Shown: positions 1 to 19,143, counted from the first letter of the stretch. The stretch: DNA of 64,000 bases from Apostichopus japonicus (GCF_037975245.1 NC_092568.1:27400501-27464500), one strand, 5' to 3'. Notes: generated by a model not told the origin, from the letters alone. Translations and numbers: made by a program.

Positions 1-3000
1 AAATGGTAAGGTCAACATGTGTATGAACGCTCGTGCCTATATTTCCCAAGTCACGAAAAAGGTATGTGGTTATATTAAGATTGGATTTTCCTCAGGAAGA
101 AATCGAAGGATTTCCTTCTCCAAGTTGCCCTTAGAATTTTGTTCCCAGTGCACAAAGGGCACCTTGTAAGACTGTAACCTCGCCTGATCCCAACCCACCC
201 CCCTCCCACTGGTCAGGCCTGATATTATATATTTAATATCAGAAAATATACGCCTTCCAAGCAGCCTTAAATTTCTTCTCTTTTTCTTTGTAAGTGTAGT
301 TATTAGATATGGGCTATATATTGAGTAATAAAGCCGACAAAACATAAGAAAGTTTAGTCCATTAACATAAAATAAATTAATAAATTAATCAATCAACGTT
401 AACTTATGAAACATTTGACTCTTTGTTTTCTTTTTCTTAACACATTTTCAGAGTGGACTCTATATGCAGTGTTGGCAATTAAATCAATGCTATCATGTCA
501 TATTTTGACTTCATCAAGTTTTCGGCCTTATGAAATATGATTTTTCTTATTGCTGTTCTCATCACATTTATTTTCACCGCATACGGTGGTTCATAGAAGA
601 TCGTTGAGTTGGTGCCAAAATTTGCACAAGCAAATATAATGTAATATCATTTTCGTGAAATGCAAAAAAGGAATCGACCATTATAATTTTCACGGGTTAC
701 TTGGCCGTTGACGGTCTGGTTAAAGTTCACGGTCCGTCACATGATCTGCATGGTTAAGAACTGAGACGTGACCTTGTATACGGTCTTTAGTATACGGTAA
801 TATATACAGAACGGTAGAAAAGAAAACAACCGAACAACACCTTAACCGCAAGAAAAACCATTTCCCACATACGAAAGTATTTGATCCCTGGAAAAGACCA
901 CCGTGACATCAAGTGACATCACATCCGTTCCGAGAACAACAACATGATTATTAATCAGCTATAGTTCATAGTAATCGACGTGTATAATCATCGATAGATT
1001 GATTAATCTAAAAGTAAACAGGTAAACAAGAACCATTGGATCGAGATCGGGCTGCTGCGGAGTTTGAGGTTGATAACCTAATAGGCCTATACAGTATCAC
1101 GTGCTGTAGCATCACTTACGCTCGGTTTAACGAAATGATTTTAATTGGGGTGAATTTGACTCAATCTGCATATGGGGAAATAATAATCAAACGTTACATG
1201 CATGAAAGATATATGGTATACATGAAACCATGCCGGGAGAATATATACCAGTAACTTCTAAGTTTGGTTCACCGGGCAAAGTCGCGCCAGGCGTGAGGAG
1301 TTGGTACTATACATAACCATTTAAGTGTATATAAACACGATATGTTACAATCAATTTTACACAATTTGTTTTGAATCGGAAACAAAAATCCTAAAGAAGA
1401 TGTCACAAGTCATATCCAGACTGAGAAATCAAGAAACATGAGGAGAAAGTAATAAAAGCTTGTTCTGATGAGTGACGATGTCGAAAAAAAATACATCAAC
1501 AACCAAATTAGATTTGGAGTTACTTATTAAGCTTCTTGGATTTATACAAACATAAAAACACAGATATATAAAAACATATAATATTACAACTTAAATATAA
1601 GCTGAACTCTAACGTTATGTTGTCCTCGTCTTTATTATGCCATCTCGACACTGGCGCGAATAAACAGGTTCAAATGGCGCGAATGAGTTGGCGGGTATAA
1701 TCGGCTCGCGCGATAGGCCGTTTGCACAGTGTTCCTTTTGTATATGCATTGATGTTTGGAGTAGGCGTTACACCCCCCTTGATGTAAACGTGGACAAATG
1801 TATACAACAAAAACGGGAGGTTGTCCCTGAGGCGGCCGTCAAGGAGTATGACCCTGTAAAATATAGCAGTGAAATACACCATTGTGTATCGAAATTATTA
1901 TATCACACAAATCCACCCAAATACCATTACTTCTCCTTTATGTAAACAATATATAGGTTCGTTTTCACAACCTTACAAAATACAACAATTTAAACTCTCA
2001 ACTTAATTTACCCCAATAATCCGAATTTGTATTCAATTCTCTTGTCATTAATATCGTTCATCCAATATAACGTAAATATGTCACTGTTCTTTCAGACAAA
2101 CCCTATTTACACCCTACCGACTTTAAACTTGCCAACAACTGACTCAAGTTAAACCCCTAATACAACAAAAACGTCTTTCACAAAGTCCTTCAAGTTCAAT
2201 TCTCAATGACTTAGGTTCCCTCACTGATAGATTGCAAAATTTCAACTACCGTACATGAAAGAAATACTTAACGGAACCTTTTCCTTGTGGCGTTTCACAT
2301 CACGTGAGAGATGTTACAATATTTCACTCATTTTTTATGCTAAGTTTTCTTAGAATGAATTACATATCATAAACACAATATATAGTAGGCTATATATCAT
2401 GCAACTTACAGGTAGTGTTATGGGAACCTAGCTAAATCACAAGAGGAACCCTCGAGTACTTTCTTTCGACCCTCGAATCACAGTTGTTATAATCTAAAGT
2501 TCTTCCTCTTTCCCATTTGCGACACGAGCATATATGATTGCATTCAGGCCCTCAGCGGCCAGAAGCTAACATCATCCGACCCTCAGCGGTACGATGGAAA
2601 ATATATAGGCTATTATAACTTATATCCTCATTGACAAATCCGTATACTCATTCATTTCCTTCGATTTGAGTGCTTGCACGTTACTAGATTTTGTGCAACT
2701 GAACCCTGTATTCACCCTGTATCGCTTATACTGGTATTACATAATCACTTATATAACAAAAGCGAAAATTCGTAGCTTCGACAACAGAAAGAATAAAGCT
2801 AAGATGCCATCATCTACATACTTGTATAGTTACATTGTACTAGCGTTTGGTTACTTATCAACTAACGTAGCAACTTCGTATCATCATTGACAATACAGAA
2901 GGTACTGAATGGAATTTGAACACTTAAAACGGCGGCTCGGCAACATTCCGAAATTGTCCCCGACGCCCTATACCTGGCTTTCGAGGCTCCTGAATGGCCA

Positions 3001-3406
3001 AAACCACACAAAATATGATGGGCATTGGGAGGGGGGGGGGGTACATTTAATGAAAGCATCAGGTGGCTTCCTTCGAATGGACCCAAACGTATAACGTACA
3101 CACACGCACACACCCATAATCACACACCAATGAAACATTTCTATTAGAAACATGGCATAGGCCTATCATGGGAAGCATGAACTGATTAATATATACCTTT
3201 CCTTACAAGAGAATATCCCCGATAATTTGTAAATCAACTTGAATTGTAAAAAAAATCACGTTTCTGTATTTTGAATTGTTAACTATATTTCTCCTCTTAT
3301 GCAATATACTTTGTTTGGATGTATATGCACCGTTTGACACGAGGTTCCTTCGAAACTCCACACTTTACGTTGTTTCATGATTGCATGTACAAGCCCGAAA
3401 TAAAGT
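1..3406. other. non-coding stretch, no gene recognised
   Basis: No open frame here has a recognisable domain or a convincing splice context. The short frames (all under 95 codons) overlap on both strands with no common logic. The only low-complexity feature noted is a G-run at 3030-3041 followed by a short CA-rich patch near 3098-3116. Confidence 0.6.
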
Positions 3407-3648
3407 ATAGTGTGGAGTGTTAGCTCAGTGGTTAACGCCGGTGCCTTCCAATCATAAGGTCCCCGGTTCGAGTCACTCCAAGATTAATGTATGTTGTCCA
3501 GTTACAGAGTTGTTGACAATTGACAATTCATAATCATGGACGTTAAATTTGAATGTAAGAGACTGACTTCGGTCAGCTTGCGGCTTTGATAAGCCAATGA
3601 GGCTTCTTCGCGAGCTCCTGCTTGCAGGAGGATCTAAAATACATAGTG
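3407..3648 (+). mobile_element. tRNA-derived SINE
   Basis: The element starts with a tRNA-like head. Its RNA polymerase III A box (TTAGCTCAGTGGTTAACGCC, about 3420-3440) and B box (GGTTCGAGTC, about 3465-3475) are near consensus. GGAGTG at the start of the head can pair with CACTCC at its end, but the T-stem 3' side is missing, so it is not a functional tRNA. The body has compact hairpins: GACTGA-CTTC-GGTCAG near 3560 and CTCCTGC-TT-GCAGGAG near 3615-3630. A short direct repeat ATAGTG (3407-3412 and 3643-3648) may be the target-site duplication. The family is not identified. Confidence 0.75.
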
Positions 3649-6600
3649 CTTGGTTCTTTGTTTTCTTTTTCTTCGTGATGAAAGGTATTTACGGAGTTTT
3701 AAGTGCGTGCTACAAATTCCCAACTTTAGTTTCCATGCAAACCCATTGCATAGCCACTTGAAATTGTGGCAAAGAATTCTTGGAACCGAAAGGATTATTG
3801 GCTCTTAGTTTTCAATGTTCTTGTTTTACACTTTCGTTGATTTAAAAAACCATATATAACATGTTTTCAGACATGCACATAAACGTATATCGAAGAAAAA
3901 ACGTGTAATTTTAGCACTGCACAGTGTAGACGTTATAAATGCACTGTAAATTTGAAATGGTTAAACGAATTGAAAATAATGACATCAACTGAAGTTAAAA
4001 AGTCTGTAAGTGGAAAGTGTAAGTGGAAAATAACTTTTACAAGTGCTTCCATCGACGTAATATTACTCTGTGGAACAATTATTTTGAAGAAAAAAAAAAC
4101 ACAATTGCCTTTTAATGGCCATGAATTTATGGCCAAAAAAAGGCAGCAATGTTCCTTGTGAAAGTTTGAAACATAATTCTGGTATACCACGATATTTGTA
4201 TTGATTCCCTCTTAGCTATTCACTTTATGCTCCAATACGGATACCAAATACTTCTCTTTTGAAAGGTATAGCTCCAGGATTAGGAGAGATTTAAGATGAA
4301 GAATACACAATTTCAGATGCCTTCCAGACTCTAATACTATATATAGGTCGCTCTATACGCCGTTGCAAGTTTTGTGCAGGTTTGAATAATTTCACGCTAA
4401 GAACGAACTCCAGATTGTGTCTTACTATATCAACTATAGAGAAGGAGAACGGGAATACCAAGAATCGGAGACGTTGCTAGACATAGTTTTAAAGGGGGTG
4501 GGGAGGGGGTGAGTACTTTTCGATAGGGGGACAAAGAGTACTATTCGAGCCTATCTTCTGACAAAAATACTCATGACAGTTCTATGTAACATATATGTGT
4601 GGACCTATATGGGTCGACCTGAAGGAGTCGACGTCAGCAACCTGACGGCCATATATCTATGTTTTTTTAAAGTGGATTCACCCTTCTGGCCTTTCCGTGA
4701 AGGTTCATGCCCTACCTGTTTCCCCACCTGTGCCCCTACCTATGCTCCTACCTGTACCCCTACCTTAATGTGTCGGGGAGGGGATTACAATGCATTTCAC
4801 CTTTCAAATCTTGCGCACTTGAGACCTCTAGACCCTAACACAGAAACATGAACGAAGATCATTTTCTTACTACTCAGGTAAGCGCTTCACATGACCACTG
4901 TCCATGATAACAAAACAGGATTCGGATATCCGCTTTAATGTAAGTTAGATGAAACAGGGTCAAAGTTCAGCCTTCCGTCAGTGGAAAAAACATGAAATAT
5001 TAGATGACACGGATAAAGGATACTTCAAAGTTGTATCGAGTAACCTACCTCGTTATTCGTATGATATAACTTTGCGCTCATCACTAATTGTGTTACCGAT
5101 AATTCCTAATTCTGCCTGGGGATCTCGGGTGCATGGGCTCTCGCCATTCCTTTAAGCTTTATATTTGTTTATGGTTTCTTAGTTTTGAGACTTCCATGAG
5201 TGAGATTTCCTTGCACCGAGTTTTTTTTTCTCTTGTGTGAATGAAGTTTCTGAGAAAATCCCCCCTCCCACCCCAAAGTAGATCTATACGCTATATGGCC
5301 TATTTCATCGTAGTGATAGTTGACCCTGACGTTTCTCACTGAACGTTCAAATCTTTGTTCTCCTCTTCAAGGGAAATTGAGAACCTACAGAGGAGCATCG
5401 AACAATCCAAACTGTATGGATATCCAATGTAATTGAATATCAAAGCTATGTGCGCATGTAACTCACTTCTGTTATAACTGCTCCCATGCGTGCTCACCTG
5501 GCATAGTATCGGTGCTAAACGATTAGGCTCACACTATCCCCAGTCCATGTTGGAACTGAGTCAGTAAACGTTTAGCTGAGCACGTCGGACGTATCTGGGA
5601 AAATGAATTGAAACCACAAAACGCAATGGTCAACCCTGAGTAGTTTTATCCAGGCAATAGTTCACCGTGTATAATATATAGGCACACTATATAAATTTGA
5701 TTAAGTCACTTTGTCGCATTGCGTACTTTTGCGAATTCCCATGAACCTGGACAATAAAGTTACATGACTGCGTACAACACTTTAAAGTCCTCTGACAATA
5801 CTCATCGCTTATTAATGGAACAGATGGTACCCCTTTTCGCTATTAAACTTAACGTGTCCAACCACGGATAAATAAAACACAATATATAGGTTACCTTGTT
5901 GATAAGGGGATCGCAACCAAATTTGTTTCTCCTTGAACAAGAATAGGCTAGAATTCATCGTCACTATGACATGGTTTACATTGTGGTTATAAACTTACAT
6001 ATCGTTTCATTGATGGTCTGGCTGTCGTTCTCACCTACACATCCAGCGGCCGCAGAAGAGGGTTCAGTCTGAAAGATGTGTGTGGGTGGTGGGGGGGGGG
6101 GGTCTTGTTGCAGCGGGACATGTCACTTTGATTTGAGGCGGCAAGCCACAAACTTATATCAAAACCTATCTCTTACAAAATGGATCGTCTGTGCGTTCTG
6201 TACCACAATTTCCAGTATTGGAGTATTTTTCAACAAACTTTAAAACGGCACTTTAAGTTTTAATTACAATTTCTGTTTTAAATTCCTGAACAAAACGTTC
6301 CTTTTTTCATTATATTCTTTCTTAATTTCTCAACAAAAAGCCACTTTTTGATTACAGAAATGTACAAACGGGGACAAATATTTACTTAGGATAATATTTG
6401 AGATTTTTCACAAGACATTGGAAAAGGGTTGATCGGGTGGCTCCTCCCCCCCCCCCCCCCCCGTCTTCCGGTTTGACCACCTCTGCTATACACACGGCTA
6501 CAACTTACTCTTGAATAAATGTCAATATATAATGAAAATACAGCACAGCATGTATGCAATATAGGACACACTATGGAGATGTATTCCAAGTCCATAATTT

Positions 6601-7005
6601 CAATGCATGATTTCGATGACTTCTAGAAGGGGCTTTATTTAAATCGATATTTAAAAATTGCAATAAACAATGTCTTACAGTTTCTATGAACGGAATTCAT
6701 CCTGCTCTAGTCATTAATTTCATCTAATATGATCCCCAAGGTGTCCAGGGAACAATTTCGTATGGCATAGAACCTTCTGGGTCAAACAAGTGAAATAGTT
6801 TAAACCTTACAATATCGCTTCTTCTTTCCTTTTTTTTTCAAACTAAAATTTAGAAATAATAATGAACAATAAAATATATATTTCATCGAGATCGTTTATT
6901 ATTTTTCGCCTTCTGTACCTCCGACTCTAGGCATCCAGAAAATAGGTCTCCCGTTCATTTTGTTTTTTAATCATCTCTAAAGTAGCCTGTCGTGTTACAG
7001 CTATA
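3649..7005. other. non-coding stretch with short simple repeats
   Basis: No gene is supported. It contains a small 12-bp tandem repeat at 4711-4766, a G-run at 6091-6102 and a C-run at 6446-6462. The open frame that spans 4573-4851 is a by-product of the 12-bp repeat and has no recognisable domain. Confidence 0.6.
4711..4766. repeat. 12-bp minisatellite, about 4.5 copies
   Basis: Units are variants of CCTACCTGTGCC repeated head to tail. In one frame this reads as a Pro-Thr-Cys repeat. Nothing nearby suggests a real exon, so I treat it as a simple repeat. Confidence 0.85.
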
Positions 7006-7013
7006 TATGGACG

Positions 7014-7511
7014 CAAGGGCGGCGGAACCGGGGGCACAGGGGGCACGTGCCTCCCACTTTTCCTCAGGTTAAAAATGTGCCCTTTTTCTACATAAAAATT
7101 ATACTCTTGATCACCTTATTATAGGTCAGCGATATTTCAGTAAGAGATCTATAAGCCTAATTTAGAATTATTAATGAATATCTGTGGGTCAAACTCAAAG
7201 CTATTTCGAATGGAAAAAAATTGTTAAGCTCTTAACAAGAAATAAACTCTAATTCGGCAGATTCCTACTTTAGCAATTAGCATTTTGTATAAGTACCTGA
7301 ATGGTTACGCCAATCAAACATCAACTTGTAAACATAGATTGATGAAAGAAGGTGATACGTGTTGCTGGAGTGATGTGTATACGCAAATAATATAATACAA
7401 TAAGAGTACTAAATATCAGGCTGCATCAGTCCAATCGAATTTCTGCAAAGTGTCCTTCGACGCCGGTGCCCCCCCCCCTCCCCCAGATTAAAAGTGCTTC
7501 CGCCGCCCATG
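7014..7511. mobile_element. hAT-type MITE, copy 1 of family A
   Basis: A 498-bp non-autonomous element. It starts CAAGGGCGGCGGAACCGG and ends with TTCCGCCGCCCATG. The ends form inverted repeats (GGGCGGCGGAA / TTCCGCCGCCC), followed inward by GGGGGCAC / GTGCCCCC on the two sides. The same two ends occur at 19144-19701, so this is a repeat family. Flanking 8-mers (TATGGACG and ATAGGATG) match at only 5 of 8 positions, so the target duplication is eroded or the insertion is old. No transposase is encoded. The middle differs from copy 2, with an unrelated stretch between shared blocks. Confidence 0.75.
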
Positions 7512-7519
7512 ATAGGATG

Positions 7520-11171
<3,652 letters not shown>

Positions 11172-11982
11172 CCAAAATATAATTATATTATATTATTCAA
11201 CGAAGCGTCACCAGCATACAAAGAGGCGCTCATCTCAAGTGGCTACGACTGTGACCTCAAATTCGAACCAGAAACCCGGCCTGCCTCAGCGAAAAGGAAC
11301 AAAAGAACCAGGAAAATCACATGGTTTAACCCCCCATTTAGCAAAACTGTAAAGACAAACATCGGTAAAACTTTTCTGAAGTTAGTGGCCAAGCACTTTC
11401 CCCCAGGACACAGGCTCCATCAAATATTCAACAAAAATACCCTCAAATTAAGCTACAGCTGCATGAGAAACGCAAAGGCTCTTATCAACAGCCACAATAA
11501 AAAAGTTCTTTCAAAGGCCGTTGAAAACCCACCCAACCGTGGATGCAACTGCAGAATGCGAGAGACCTGCCCCCTCGGAGGAGAGTGCTTGACCCCTTCC
11601 ATAGTATACAAAGCGGAAGTGACTGCCGGGTATTCTAAGTCTATTTATATTGGTATGTGCGGAGGAGTTCAAAACAAGGTTCAATAACCACAAAAAGTCG
11701 TTCAACCTGAAGAATTATCAAGGAGAGACTGAGCTTTCAAAACATGTTTGGTCTCTAAAAGAAAGCAATAGAGCCTTCCAAATCTCCTGGTCCATTGTCA
11801 GGAGATCAAACACATTGATCAACAGCTCAGGTTCTTGTAATCTATGCCAGGCCGAGAAACTAGCAATAATAGATCATTCTAGCCCTAATCTCCTGAACAA
11901 AAGGTCTGAAATCCTCGCAAGCTGCAGACACCAACCAAAACACCCCCAAAATAAAGTCAAGTCTAAGATGAAAGAGAGATAG
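11172..11982 (+). pseudogene. Penelope-like element polyprotein C-terminal part (broken)
   Basis: Two overlapping frames make up the remnant. The first (to the stop at 11685-11687) covers the region leading up to the endonuclease and the start of GIY-YIG. The second (in frame from about 11650 to the TAG at 11980-11982) covers the Cys/His-containing rest of the endonuclease domain. In autonomous elements this domain nicks DNA to prime target-site reverse transcription. The frameshift and missing upstream half make this copy inactive. There is no credible start codon, since the open frame simply begins after a stop at 11169-11171. Confidence 0.8.
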
Positions 11983-11993
11983 CTTTTTAGTAC

Positions 11994-12037
11994 ACCTCCT
12001 GACGATTGCTAGTAAGCATGAAACTCTGAGTAGAGGT
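11994..12037 (+). ncRNA. hammerhead ribozyme motif (type I, minimal) of the Penelope-like element
   Basis: All core pieces are present in order. Stem I strand ACCTC (11994-11998) pairs with GAGGT (12033-12037). The core CTGACGA is at 11999-12005. Stem II is TGCT/AGCA (12007-12010 with 12015-12018) with loop AGTA and a U-U mismatch at its base. GAAA is at 12020-12023. Stem III is a 3-bp hairpin, ACT/AGT, with loop CTG (12023-12031). The cleavage triplet GTA is at 12030-12032, with cutting expected after 12032. A very short stem III and this position downstream of the ORF match the minimal hammerheads reported in Penelope-like elements. Activity is inferred only. Confidence 0.75.
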
Positions 12038-12057
12038 TTGGCTGCAAAATTCAAAAA

Positions 12058-12059
<2 letters not shown>

Positions 12060-12128
<69 letters not shown>
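12060..12128. repeat. (TA)n microsatellite between two convergent repeats
   Basis: About 34 TA units. The Penelope-like 3' end abuts its left side. A reversed copy of the SINE/tail sequence abuts its right side. Confidence 0.97.
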
Positions 12129-12131
<3 letters not shown>

Positions 12132-12169
12132 GAAATTGTAGTTAGTTGGAAAATCCAGAACAGTGAAAT
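12128..12169 (-). repeat. tail-family repeat fragment, copy 1 (reverse orientation)
   Basis: Read on the minus strand it contains TTTCACTGTTCTGGATTTTC followed by a block ending in AATTATATA and then (TA)n. The same block occurs at 41719-41768 and at 42100-42145, where it is the tail of a tRNA-headed SINE. Confidence 0.85.
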
Positions 12170-13609
12170 ATGGCCCCAACTGTGCACGACATTGCTAACC
12201 GTCCGTCCCGTTCCCCGGCCTATACCCCACCAATCGAACTCTAGATTCATGGCCACTCAAATGACTCTCTCTGACCTCTCGCAATTTCTCACCATCTGTT
12301 TGTCCCTCTCCTCCTAATATAATAATACCGTGCAAGTATACACACAGGTATATACCTCTATATATGGTTTTCCTACTGTTTTGTCAGAATATCGGAAGTA
12401 ATAGCTTTAGGAAGTAGGATTATGTCGTCAGTAATTCAATGAACTTGGTCAGTCAAGTTGAATATACATGCTGATGACTGCGGAAGTACTCTCCATTGTG
12501 CACGGGGATGTATGAATATTATGATAGCTTCCGGGTTTTTTTCTTCAATCACGAAATTTGCCTAATGGAAACATTAGTACGTGCAACATGACCTCCAAAT
12601 TCAATATTTCACAATATTAATTCATTTTGAAATACACAAAGACAAATATGGATTCAATGTTTTACAATATTAATTCATTTTGAAATACACAAAGACGAAC
12701 ATGGATCGAAATGTTGTTCATGAATTGAAGAGTATTTGAACTTCGTCGCAAGTTTTTACTGTTTAACTTTTCAAGTTTCCGACGAATCAGATTCTGGTTG
12801 AGATGGATTGCGCCAAATGGTTCATATCCCGAAAGATATAGTAAATATAACCTTTCTAATTTTTATATATAACAATTTTTATTTTATAATTATTTTACCG
12901 CCAAACGACCTTAATATGGACATTATATCACCAGTTAGCGATCCTTTGAAAATGTTAAGGTTAATTATTATTTATATTAGAAAGAATAAAATAGTTCTTA
13001 TCTGTATAACTGATATTGTCTCGATAATACTTGAGACTGAAAATAATTTGATGCAATAATTGTCATAACAGATGTTGAATATCTCGAGAAAACAGAGTAG
13101 TTTGATTGAAATATTAACTACTTCAAAATGAAAGCAAAAATATAAGATCGTTTACTTATTAGGTCTGCAACATTTTGACATGCATCATTGTGTTGTAAAT
13201 AATAAATAAGATAATAATGTAACTATCTATGTCTGAGCTCTTCTCCCACTCGCCATGCTGCCCTATATCTTTTCATCTCACCGTTGCAATGTTATCCTCG
13301 ACAAGACTATACTTGCTTTGTCTTCAAGCATTCTATCGGTAGTAATTTCACCCTTTTGAACTTTAAATGTCTTTTGTTCTTAAACTAGATTACCGAAAAT
13401 GTAAAGAGGTTACTTCGTGAAAGCGACAAATGTTTTCAAGAATTGTTAAAAGAGATATTATTACAACTCCGAGAATTTCGATAGATGCATTAAACTGATA
13501 AGATTGAGAATGAAACGTAGTATATAAATTATCTACTTCGTCAAATATTTCTTCATTTACCGTATAAGCCAACCCCATATATAATATACACACACACAAA
13601 CACACACAC

Positions 13610-13612
<3 letters not shown>
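12170..13612. other. non-coding stretch with a 52-bp direct duplication
   Basis: A segment beginning TCAATATTTCACAATATT at about 12601 is repeated immediately at about 12653 with a few changes, up to about 12708. No gene is supported. The 83-codon frame at 12808-13059 is very AT-rich with no recognisable feature. Confidence 0.6.
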
Positions 13613-13677
<65 letters not shown>

Positions 13678-13698
13678 GTTTATATATATATATATATA

Positions 13699-13744
<46 letters not shown>

Positions 13745-13751
13745 TATATAC
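13585..13751. repeat. compound (CA)n/(TA)n microsatellite
   Basis: A short ACAC tract followed by (TA)n interrupted by CATATG, GTTTATA and GTC. Open frames across it are artefacts. Confidence 0.95.
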
Positions 13752-15420
13752 CAGATCCTCTTCCATGCATCCCGTCCAAAAGGTTTCTTTTCCCATCTAT
13801 ATATTATATGGTGGAATATTTCCCTTTCTTGGTGTATAATTTACAAAGTGAGGGCTTCGATACAAAGGCTGCTGTAATTTCCATCATTTCAACTACATTA
13901 CACTAACCGAGTTTCTTTTTGTCCTTTTTTTGTGTGTGTACCGCATGACCACCCCTCCCGTCCCCCCCTTAATTTTAAGAATTATCCTATAACTTTCCTC
14001 AGTGGATTGTTGATTTGTAAATAAAAAGAGCAAGGCGTTTGCAGCTCAATTGACATATACCGTCGCTTACTGTTACCAGATGAATTCATATGGTTGGCAG
14101 CACCAAACGTTTTAATAGTTGTACCTCCACAATATAAAATGCTTTGTAGGTTGACCTAAAAATAAATGTGACATTTTTCAGCCGTTTTGTTAATGAATGA
14201 ACTTCAGTTCAGTTAACTGTTTAACCACTTACTTATTTATGCTACAGTCGATATAATCAACTACAACCCTCTCTTTTGTTATCATTTCATTTTTCAGAAT
14301 ATTTTATGTTTCACTTGCGGTCATTCATCTATGACTAACCACTGTTTACCGTGTATACACTCAATAGTGTAACAAAGGTACAAGGTCTACCATATAGACG
14401 ACTGTGTCAAAGGTCCGGTATGACAAATATTACCGTTCCCATGATTATATCTCACAAAGGACGTCAGAAATGACATATTTTAACGATGAATGAATAAACG
14501 AACGAACGAACAAATGAGTAATTATTCCAAATTAAGAGGGTCTAATGTTTCGATCCAGTGTTAGCGCTCATCAGACAGACTGAATTATAAATAAATAAAT
14601 GAATAATTTAAAACCGTTTCCATTAGCAAATTCATTCTAGCTATTTATGTGTTATCACTTTATACTCATTCCATTGTCTCTCAAACGTCAAGTCGGTAAG
14701 GCTATAAATCACTCTTAATTAATATGTTTTCACCAAAAAAAAAAAACAGAACAAAAAAAGAACGAACATTCCATAATTACTTAATTCAAATGTAGTTTAA
14801 GCTACTAACGGATACAATCAAGTCTGCAGGGTACGTTATCCCTATTCAGGGTTTAATTTGCAACATTATTTCTGACATAAATAACTCATATATAGCAGCA
14901 CAAGAAGTATCAAAGCTATATACGTTTCCACACAGCTGTGCAAATTGAGTTATAATTTTCAGTACCAGTCCTGTTCTTGTCCATCCATAATTTCTCGCAA
15001 GAAGGGCCCGAAATAACCACGGAAGTTATGTTTCCATATAATTTTTATACTGTATCAGAAGCGAGGACCCGGTTACTACCTCTGATTCCGCCTCTAAATC
15101 CTCTTATATGTTACGTCATGAGTTTACCCAGAGATTACATCGCTTGCAACTGTTAAGTCTTTTCTACGGTACCAAAATGTTGGAATGTTGAAATACACTA
15201 CAATGCGTAAGCTGTATACTGTTCGTTTGATGTCCGCTAACCCGTAACTGTTTGGGATGACACGCCATATTTCAAGTAAGCGGTTATTCACGTCAACAAA
15301 TTTGTCATTCAAAAATACAAAACTGGTAAGCTATCTTATGTTAACAAGTATTTTTTAACGTTAGAGAATTCATGAACGATGATGAATGGATGTGACGGTA
15401 ACTAAACACAACAGAATAGA
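13752..15420. other. non-coding stretch upstream of the putative promoter
   Basis: Contains short GAAC and AAAT repeats near 14490-14605. No exon was recognised. It is the 5' flank of the putative transcription start at 15602. Confidence 0.55.
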
Positions 15421-15473
15421 ATAGACTAACAATAGTGTCTACGTCCACGCGATGACAAAAAAGCGCTTTTCTG

Positions 15474-15604
15474 ATTGGTCAATCGAAAGAAAAGTGGGCG
15501 TGAGCAATGAGTTCTACCGATAACGTCACAAATCATGAACGAAGTATATCTATGAACAGTTCCAGTTTGTATAAATAAGTCGGCCAAGCTTACGCTTCTT
15601 CAGT
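15474..15604 (+). promoter_or_regulatory. TATA-type RNA polymerase II core promoter
   Basis: Elements are ordered and spaced as in a classical promoter. There is an inverted CCAAT box (ATTGG, 15474-15478), a GTGGGCGTG KLF/EGR-like site (15494-15502) and a CRE half-site CGTCA (15524-15528). A TATA box, TATAAATA, is at 15570-15577, and an initiator TCAGTG is at 15600-15605. The predicted start A at 15602 lies 32 bp from the first T of the TATA box, inside the usual window. A consensus splice donor follows 172 bp later. CRE plus TATA would suit a stimulus-regulated gene, but regulation is inferred from motifs only. Confidence 0.6.
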
Positions 15605-15773
15605 GATTCGTTTCGACCTAGTGTGACTACTTCCAGTTGCAGTAATAGCCGATTACATTTCTTTAACTTTGTGGAAAAGTTTTATTTTGGGCTCCATCTC
15701 GACAGCAAGATTTAATCCATCATCTGTATAGGTCATATTTTAACAACAGTGAAAATATATCATTCATTCTTCG
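15602..15773 (+). other. putative non-coding first exon (5' UTR)
   Basis: Runs from the predicted initiator to the donor TTCG|GTAAGT at 15773/15774, a near-perfect consensus. No ATG-initiated frame of note lies in it, so I read it as 5' UTR. The next good same-strand acceptor in front of a coding exon that I found is at 27635, which would make a first intron of about 11.9 kb. The link between the two exons is inferred from strand, order and the absence of other exons. A cDNA could show a different partner. Confidence 0.5.
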
Positions 15774-19135
<3,362 letters not shown>

Positions 19136-19143
19136 GTTAATTG

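Larger units (their letters stand above)
11172..12060 (+). mobile_element. Penelope-like retroelement, 5'-truncated and frameshifted
   Basis: One frame is open from 11172 to 11687 and encodes the region after the reverse transcriptase of Penelope-like elements. It includes motif KITWFNPPFSKTV (about 11310-11350), then KHFPPGH and a Cys-rich linker (CNCRMRETCPLGGEC), then the GIY-YIG-type block ending YIGMC. The reading then continues in a different frame, 11650-11982, with motifs FKTRFNNHKKSF, ELSKHVWSLK and CNLCQAEKLAI typical of the endonuclease domain. A frameshift inside or next to the YIG motif therefore breaks the gene. The reverse transcriptase itself is absent, which is normal for 5'-truncated copies. 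The 3' UTR carries a hammerhead motif and leads into (TA)n. Family recognition is from remembered motif patterns. Confidence 0.85.

Noticed and set aside
3413-3482. Functional tRNA gene
   Set aside because: A and B boxes are good, but the T stem has lost its 3' side and a SINE body follows, so it is a SINE head.
4573-4851. 92-codon frame with Pro-Thr-Cys repeats
   Set aside because: It is produced by a 12-bp simple repeat, with no signal peptide or splice context.
12808-13059. 83-codon AT-rich frame with hydrophobic residues
   Set aside because: The composition follows the base composition; there is no Kozak context, no homology that I recognise, and no splice sites.
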